From the NCBI GenBank assembly GCA_005778405.1, contig SXOA01000126.1, positions 1 through 39,110 of the forward strand: a stretch of DNA of 39,110 nt, written 5' to 3'. This DNA is from Planctomycetaceae bacterium (GTDB lineage Bacteria; Planctomycetota; Planctomycetia; Pirellulales; Pirellulaceae). Numbering within the stretch: the first letter of the stretch is position 1; the number at the start of each line of letters is the position of its first letter. A model generated the notes under the pieces. That model saw only the letters and a list, made by a program, of their open reading frames with translations, searched no databases and was not told the origin of the DNA. A program made the translations under genes and the position numbers. Shown piece by piece: positions 35,048 through 39,110 of this stretch.

Positions 35048-35053
35048 TACAAT
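35048..35053 (+). promoter_or_regulatory. Candidate -10 box of the DUF1080 gene
   Basis: TACAAT lies in GGCTACAATTCGGGCTC, one base different from the box upstream of trpS. It is 39 bp before the ATG at 35093, so a start of transcription near 35060 would leave a leader of about 33 bases. The -35 region is poor (TTCGGA at 35025-35030). Confidence 0.55.
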
Positions 35054-35092
35054 TCGGGCTCCCAACTCTCCCATCCCTGAACGGAGCCCACC

Positions 35093-35797
35093 ATGAAACG
35101 CCTGCTGCTTCCCGCCATCCTTTGCACATTGGCAATCTCGACGGCCATTGCCGAAGACAAACCCCTGAACACGCCGCCTGAAGGTTTTACCGCCCTCTTC
35201 AATGGCAAAGACTTGAGTGGCTGGAAAGGTCTGGTCGGCAATCCCAAATCCCGCAAAGAGATGAAGACGGATGATCTCGCCAAGGCTCAGGAAGCGGCGG
35301 ATAAAAAGGCCCATGATCATTGGAGCGTGGTGGACGGTGTTCTGACTTTCGACGGCAAGGGGGACAGCCTCTGCACTGCCAAGGACTATGCCGATTTTGA
35401 GTTCTACTGCGACTGGAAGATCAAGCCGAAGGGGGACAGCGGGATTTACCTCCGCGGCATTCCCCAGGTGCAGATTTGGGATCCCTCCGATCCGGCTCAA
35501 AAGCCTAACGGCGCGGACAAAGGCTCCGGCAGCCTGTGGAACAACCAGAAGAACCCCCGCTTCCCCGACGTGAATGCGGACAATCCCATCGGCGAATGGA
35601 ACACGTTCCACATCAAGATGGTCGGCGACAAAGTGACGATTCACCTTAACGGCAAAAAGATCGTGAATGACGTCACGCTGGAAAACTATTGGGAACGGGA
35701 CAAACCTTGCTATCCCACTGGCCAGATCGAGCTGCAGAACCACGGCAACACGCTGTACTTCCGCAATATCTACATCAAGGAATTGCCGGCGAAGTAG
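35093..35797 (+). CDS. DUF1080 (3-keto-disaccharide hydrolase-like) exported protein
   Basis: A 234-residue protein with a Sec signal peptide ending near AIAE. The mature part is a concanavalin-type beta sandwich. Motifs are GFTALFNGKDLSGWKGLVG, HWSVVDGVLTFDGKGDSL, FEFYCDWKIKPKGDSGIYL and QIELQNHGNTLYFRNIYIKEL. The family contains glycoside hydrolases acting on 3-keto-disaccharides and many uncharacterised planctomycete members. The ATG at 35093 follows CGGAG at seven bases. It has a candidate promoter just upstream and stands alone. Confidence 0.93.
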   Translation: MKRLLLPAILCTLAISTAIAEDKPLNTPPEGFTALFNGKDLSGWKGLVGNPKSRKEMKTDDLAKAQEAADKKAHDHWSVVDGVLTFDGKGDSLCTAKDYADFEFYCDWKIKPKGDSGIYLRGIPQVQIWDPSDPAQKPNGADKGSGSLWNNQKNPRFPDVNADNPIGEWNTFHIKMVGDKVTIHLNGKKIVNDVTLENYWERDKPCYPTGQIELQNHGNTLYFRNIYIKELPAK

Positions 35798-35810
35798 GTT
35801 AACTCGGCGG

Positions 35811-35916
35811 ACACAAGCCTGAAGCGCGAGCGAAGGAAAGCGCTGCTCGCGTGTTATGGCGATTATTCCCGAACTCACTGGCCGTACTTTCCTTCGCTTG
35901 CGCTTCAGCCTTGTGT
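35811..35916. repeat. Inverted repeat with 30-bp arms between DUF1080 gene and recO
   Basis: The arm at 35811-35840 (starting ACACAAGCCTGAAGCGCG) and the reverse complement of 35887-35916 match at 28 of 30 bases. The loop is 46 bases. It ends about 20 bp before the recO ATG and begins 14 bp after the DUF1080 stop, so it nearly fills the gap. Confidence 0.7.
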
Positions 35917-35936
35917 AAGCAGGCTCGGGAGAGAGG

Positions 35937-36686
35937 ATGTCCGCTGAAAAGTCGCTAGCAATCGTTCTGCGGACCATCGAGTTCAGCGAAACCAGCGTGG
36001 TGACGACGCTGTTCACCGAGAAGTTCGGCAAGATTAGCGCGCTGGCCAAGGGTGCCCGCCGCCCCAAGGGGCCGTTTGAGTCTGCTCTTGACCTCCTGGC
36101 GGTCATTCGCATAGTGTTCCTCCACAAATCGTCCGACGCCCTGGACCTGCTGACCGAGGCCAAACTCGAGCGGAGGTTCCGTGGGGCGACTCGCGATTTG
36201 TCCCGGCTCTACGCGGGTTACTACGTGGCGGAGTTGCTCACTGAACTGACCGACGAAGGCGACCCGCACGCGGACTTGTTCTCCGCCGCGGACGCCGCGC
36301 TGCTCAGGCTCGAAAGCGACGCCCCCGTGGCGCCCACAGTGCTGGACTTTGAGCTGACGGCGTTGCGGCTACTCGGGCACTTGCCGAGCTTGCACGACTG
36401 CGTCGGATGCGGCAATTCGGTGGAGGCAGTGGGGCGAGTTGCCTTCGGTCTGGTGGTGGGTGGAGTCCTGTGCGCGAACTGCCGGCCAGGCCAGCGGCAG
36501 GTCGTCAGCATCAGCGCTCCGGCGCTCGTGGCGATGCGAAAATTGACGGAAGAGAACGAACACGCGGAACTGATGGAGCTGGAACCGAAAGTGCGCGGTG
36601 AGCTGCGAGGCGTCCTCAGCGGCTACCTCGCTCACCTCCTCGGCCACAAGCCGAAGATGCACGATTATTTGAAAACGCTGGTTTGA
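35937..36686 (+). CDS. recO: DNA repair protein RecO
   Basis: A 249-residue protein that anneals complementary DNA strands and loads RecA through RecFOR. The N-terminal OB-fold region reads AIVLRTIEFSETSVVTTLFT and GKISALAKGARRPKGPFESA. The zinc-finger cysteines occur in DCVGCGNSVEAVG and GGVLCANCRPGQR. The C-terminal helix ends PKMHDYLKTLV. Length matches the family (about 240). The ATG at 35937 directly follows GGGAGAGAGG. The closest upstream element is the inverted repeat, so transcription may start within or after it. Confidence 0.92.
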   Translation: MSAEKSLAIVLRTIEFSETSVVTTLFTEKFGKISALAKGARRPKGPFESALDLLAVIRIVFLHKSSDALDLLTEAKLERRFRGATRDLSRLYAGYYVAELLTELTDEGDPHADLFSAADAALLRLESDAPVAPTVLDFELTALRLLGHLPSLHDCVGCGNSVEAVGRVAFGLVVGGVLCANCRPGQRQVVSISAPALVAMRKLTEENEHAELMELEPKVRGELRGVLSGYLAHLLGHKPKMHDYLKTLV

Positions 36687-36730
36687 TTTGGGCAGGCTGG
36701 AAGCCTACCCCACTTTAATTGAGGACACGG

Positions 36731-38020
36731 ATGTCCGGCCGACTGCTCAACCTGAACTGCCTCTTGCTCGCCGCTCTTGCGGTTCTGGCCGTAGCCCCCG
36801 GCTGCCGAATTTTTCAGCCGGAGGCAGCCGCGCCATCCGCCGTTGTTTCTCGTTCGGATATCGACCAGGCTTCCTTTGAATCCGAGGAGGGAGAACAAAA
36901 ATCGGGGTTTGGCCTCGAGGACTTGTATCCGGACAATATTGGCAAGACCGTCAAACGGATCACCAACGAGGCCCCCAACAAAAAAGTAGCGAAAAAATCG
37001 TTCGACGAAGCCGATGCCATTTTCCACCAAGCCGGCGCGCTCCCCGTCGGCGACGAACGGCAGCGGCTCTTTCTCGAAGCAGCCCGCAAATACCTCGTAG
37101 CTGCCGAGCGATTTCCGAGCTCGGCCCTCGAGCAAGAGAGCCTCTACATGGCAGGCGAAGCCTACTTCCAGGCTGATTATTACTGGGAATCCAACCGCGC
37201 ATACGAGAAGTTGATAAAGGCCTATCCCAACAATCGTTATCTGGATGAGGTCGAAAAACGCCGCTACGCCATCGCCAAGTACTGGTTGGACCTGGGGAAG
37301 AAAGAGCCGGAGTCGTTTTACTCCGTCAACCTCTTCAATCAGGAACGTCCCTGGCGCGACACGAAGGGACATAGCTTGCGGATCTTTGAAAAAATGCGGA
37401 CCGTTGACGACCCGGGAGGCAAGCTGGCCGACGATGCCACGCTCGCCTTGGGAAATGAGGCCTTTGCCGCCGGCAAGTTCTACAAGGCCGATGAATGCTA
37501 CACGGATTTGCGGGTCGCCTATCCCGCCAGTGAACATCAATTCCTGGCTCACTTTCTCGGCCTCAAGGCCAAGATGAAGACCTACATTGGGCCAGAGTAT
37601 TCCGTCTCCGCGCTGGACGAAGGGGAGAAGCTGATCAAGACCATGTGGCGGGCCTATCCGCAAGAAGCGGAACAGGAACGAGAGTATCTGGAACGGGCCG
37701 CCGCGGAGATTCGTTATCGCAAAGCGGAGAAACTCTTCCACTGGGCTGAATATTACGATCGCCGCAAGGAATACCGGGCTGCCGGACACTATTACTCGCG
37801 AATCGCCAAGGAATACGACGACACGCAGTTTGCGCAGCGAGCCGGTTCGCGTTTGGGAGAAATTGACGGACTCCCGGCTGTTCCCGCGCAGAAGATGGAG
37901 TGGCTTGTGAAACTGATTCCCACCAGCGACAAAATCCAGCCAATGGTCGACGCCGCCAAGAAAGAGATCCCCGGCGACGACGGCGACGCCACTGCCCGCA
38001 CCGCCTCGCACGAGGAGTAA
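36731..38020 (+). CDS. BamD-like TPR lipoprotein (outer membrane assembly)
   Basis: A 429-residue lipoprotein (lipobox in LAVAPGC, lipidated Cys25). Several TPR-like helical pairs follow, for example FLEAARKYLVAAERFPSSAL, YMAGEAYFQADYYWESNRAY and GNEAFAAGKFYKADECYTDL. The tail contains AGHYYSRIAKEYDDTQFAQR. The pattern resembles BamD/YfiO, which is essential for barrel assembly in other diderms, but it is longer than E. coli BamD (245) and planctomycete members diverge. The ATG at 36731 follows GAGGAC. It is followed by a short repeat and the LptE-like gene, so the two envelope genes are neighbours. Confidence 0.8.
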   Translation: MSGRLLNLNCLLLAALAVLAVAPGCRIFQPEAAAPSAVVSRSDIDQASFESEEGEQKSGFGLEDLYPDNIGKTVKRITNEAPNKKVAKKSFDEADAIFHQAGALPVGDERQRLFLEAARKYLVAAERFPSSALEQESLYMAGEAYFQADYYWESNRAYEKLIKAYPNNRYLDEVEKRRYAIAKYWLDLGKKEPESFYSVNLFNQERPWRDTKGHSLRIFEKMRTVDDPGGKLADDATLALGNEAFAAGKFYKADECYTDLRVAYPASEHQFLAHFLGLKAKMKTYIGPEYSVSALDEGEKLIKTMWRAYPQEAEQEREYLERAAAEIRYRKAEKLFHWAEYYDRRKEYRAAGHYYSRIAKEYDDTQFAQRAGSRLGEIDGLPAVPAQKMEWLVKLIPTSDKIQPMVDAAKKEIPGDDGDATARTASHEE

Positions 38021-38077
38021 GTAGGGCAGGCAGTGCCTACCTTGCGAAATGTATGAGGCAGGCACAGCCTGCCCTAC
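38021..38077. repeat. Inverted repeat with 18-bp arms after the BamD-like gene
   Basis: GTAGGGCAGGCAGTGCCT (38021-38038) starts right after the stop codon of the BamD-like gene. It is complementary to 38060-38077 at 17 of 18 bases, with a 21-base loop. The 3' arm ends ten bases before the LptE start. Confidence 0.7.
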
Positions 38078-38086
38078 GCCGAAAGC

Positions 38087-38689
38087 ATGTCATTTCTAAC
38101 TCTCTACCGCCGTCTGCCGTCTGCCTTCTGCCTACTGCTTACCGCCTTCTGCTTACTGCTGCTTCCCGGCTGCGCAGGAGGCTGGCAATTCGGCAACCGC
38201 TCGCTCTATCGCCCGGATATCGCGACCGTGCATGTGCCGGTCGTTCAGTCCGATAGTTACCGCCGCCATCTTGGCGAGCGGCTGACCGAAATGCTTGTCA
38301 AGGAAATTGAGCTCAAAACGCCGTACAAAGTCGTTGATGCCGCCTCAGCCGACAGCGTGCTGGCGGTTCGCATCGCCTCGGAGAGCAAGCGGGTCCTCTC
38401 GGAAACCCGGAACGACGATGTGCGGGATTACGAGACCGACTTCTTCGTCCAGATGAGCTGGGCCGATCGCCGCGGCGACCTGATTTCCGGCGGCGGGCGC
38501 ATCCCTTTTGCTCCGCTGCTGCTCAACATCAGCCAGCAGGCGAACTTCGTCCCCGAAGGGGGCCAATCTCTCACCACCGCCCAGCAGGAAGCCCTGCAAC
38601 GCCTGGCCGAGCAAATCGTTGGCCAGATGGAGCGCGACGTCCTCGCCAATTGCCAAACGCCGGCTGCCCAGCCGTATTATGAAGAGTAG
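38087..38689 (+). CDS. lptE: LptE-like LPS-assembly lipoprotein
   Basis: A 200-residue lipoprotein with lipobox LLPGC (Cys29). The mature part carries [20 protein letters not shown], then [20 protein letters not shown] and [15 protein letters not shown]. These agree with the LptE pattern of planctomycetes, which helps LptD insert lipopolysaccharide into the outer membrane. It would interact with an LptD not seen here. The signal peptide is encoded by a 7-bp tandem repeat, described separately. The ATG at 38087 has only a weak GAAAG upstream. The stop codon lies inside an inverted-repeat arm. Confidence 0.85.
   Translation: MSFLTLYRRLPSAFCLLLTAFCLLLLPGCAGGWQFGNRSLYRPDIATVHVPVVQSDSYRRHLGERLTEMLVKEIELKTPYKVVDAASADSVLAVRIASESKRVLSETRNDDVRDYETDFFVQMSWADRRGDLISGGGRIPFAPLLLNISQQANFVPEGGQSLTTAQQEALQRLAEQIVGQMERDVLANCQTPAAQPYYEE
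38110..38158 (+). repeat. Seven-copy heptamer tandem repeat inside the lptE signal peptide
   Basis: Seven consecutive 7-bp units read CCGTCTG, CCGTCTG, CCTTCTG, CCTACTG, CTTACCG, CCTTCTG, CTTACTG. Because 21 bases equal three units and seven codons, the protein shows a seven-residue period ([14 protein letters not shown]). The repeat encodes residues from about Arg9 to Leu24, i.e. the hydrophobic core of the lipoprotein signal peptide. Confidence 0.85.
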
Positions 38690-38803
38690 GCCGTCTCTCC
38701 GAGACGTGCCAGAGTTGACATTGCGCCGCGAGAGAACTCTTTTAGCGAAACGTTCGCCATGTAGTGCCACGTTTACTCCCGACCGTCTCGGAGAGACGGC
38801 CTA
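38687..38803. repeat. Perfect 20-bp inverted repeat around the end of lptE
   Basis: TAGGCCGTCTCTCCGAGACG (38687-38706) is exactly complementary to 38784-38803, with 77 bases between. The first three bases of the left arm are the TAG stop codon of lptE. Each arm also has internal self-complementarity (CGTCTC/GAGACG). Confidence 0.8.
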
Positions 38804-38810
38804 CCTTGGG

Positions 38811-38816
38811 TACAAT
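38811..38816 (+). promoter_or_regulatory. Candidate -10 box, possibly for a leaderless transcript
   Basis: TACAAT ends six bases before the ATG at 38823, in the context GGGTACAATCTCGGC. A start site at the usual distance from a -10 box would fall on or next to the A of the start codon. The region before it is the right arm of the inverted repeat, and no ribosome site precedes the ATG. Confidence 0.45.
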
Positions 38817-38822
38817 CTCGGC

Positions 38823-39110
38823 ATGACCCCCTCTAGCGACTTCGACCTCTCCGCCCACACGCGGCTGTTGCGGCAGGAGGTGGATGAGGCCCTGGCGCGA
38901 TACACGCAATTCGACGCCGATTGCCCCCAGCAACTTGCCGCGGCCATTCGCCACAGCCTGCTCGCCCCCTGCAAACGGCTGCGGCCGATGCTGGTGTTAA
39001 TGGCCTGCGAAGCTTGCGGTTGTGACCGAGCAGCGGCTCTTCCCGCCGGCTGTGCCGTGGAGATGATTCACACCTATTCCCTCATTCACGACGATCTGCC
39101 GGCGATGGAC
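38823..39110 (+). CDS. Polyprenyl diphosphate synthase (FPP/GGPP synthase type), N-terminal part
   Basis: The frame is open to the right edge (96 codons visible). It shows the trans-isoprenyl diphosphate synthase pattern: [20 protein letters not shown] with the GKRLRP-like basic motif, then [20 protein letters not shown] ending in the first aspartate-rich motif (DDLPAMD). The gene builds C15 or C20 isoprenyl chains from IPP and DMAPP. Whether the product is farnesyl or geranylgeranyl cannot be told from the visible part. In many bacteria it sits next to dxs, which would be beyond the window. There is no ribosome site; see the -10 box. Confidence 0.9.
   Translation, partial: MTPSSDFDLSAHTRLLRQEVDEALARYTQFDADCPQQLAAAIRHSLLAPCKRLRPMLVLMACEACGCDRAAALPAGCAVEMIHTYSLIHDDLPAMD

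Noticed and set aside
38110..38158. Possible CRISPR-like array
   Set aside because: The units are 7 bp with no spacers and lie in an open reading frame, so this is a simple tandem repeat.

Overview
The window looks like chromosomal DNA of a planctomycete, probably from or near the Pirellulales. I infer this from gene families typical of that phylum: two DUF1501 proteins, a PSCyt1/DUF1549/DUF1553 protein paired with one of them, a DUF1080 protein, and a PQQ-type beta-propeller carrying EF-hands. Diderm envelope genes (porin-like, BamD-like, LptE-like) and many intergenic inverted repeats fit the same picture. No searches were run, so all names rest on motif recognition. I see no insertion sequence, prophage, CRISPR array or rRNA gene, and only one tRNA.

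Layout. 1-2012: the end of a class III aminotransferase and a DUF1501 protein. 2390-2464: tRNA-His. 2545-12219: a same-strand run of ten protein genes. It starts with an exported amidohydrolase that carries a META/HslJ-like tail. Then come a zinc-ribbon membrane protein, a DUF4239 protein, an AIM24 protein, a LapA-like protein, a YpfJ-like zinc peptidase, a DUF533/TerB-like protein and a GlcG-like protein. A second exported amidohydrolase, a four-helix membrane protein and an exported tandem DUF1508 protein close it. 12288-25492: minus-strand genes for a porin-like barrel, a prolyl oligopeptidase, the DUF1553-DUF1501 pair, the EF-hand/beta-propeller protein and a KimA-like APC permease.

26207-31400: plus-strand rho, a membrane PDZ-like protein, rbfA overlapping rtcB, a cupin and an ICMT-like methyltransferase. 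31415-34980: minus-strand trpS, pyrD (class 1B-like), a small lipoprotein, an HU/IHF-like protein and a YkgJ-type cysteine-cluster protein. 35093-39110: plus-strand DUF1080 protein, recO, a BamD-like TPR lipoprotein, an LptE-like lipoprotein and the start of a polyprenyl diphosphate synthase.

What stands out. (i) The 4612-9188 block combines small membrane and stress-associated families, and is the best candidate for an undescribed module, probably envelope maintenance. (ii) rbfA and rtcB share an ATGA overlap, which suggests coupling of 30S maturation and RNA ligation. (iii) A seven-copy 7-bp tandem repeat encodes the hydrophobic core of the LptE signal peptide. (iv) Several EF-hands sit inside a beta-propeller. 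(v) A recurrent TAYAAT box in a conserved context (GGCTAYAATTCGGGCTC) lies just upstream of trpS and the DUF1080 gene. A related box at the polyprenyl synthase would predict a leaderless mRNA. (vi) Inverted repeats of several families sit at gene ends.
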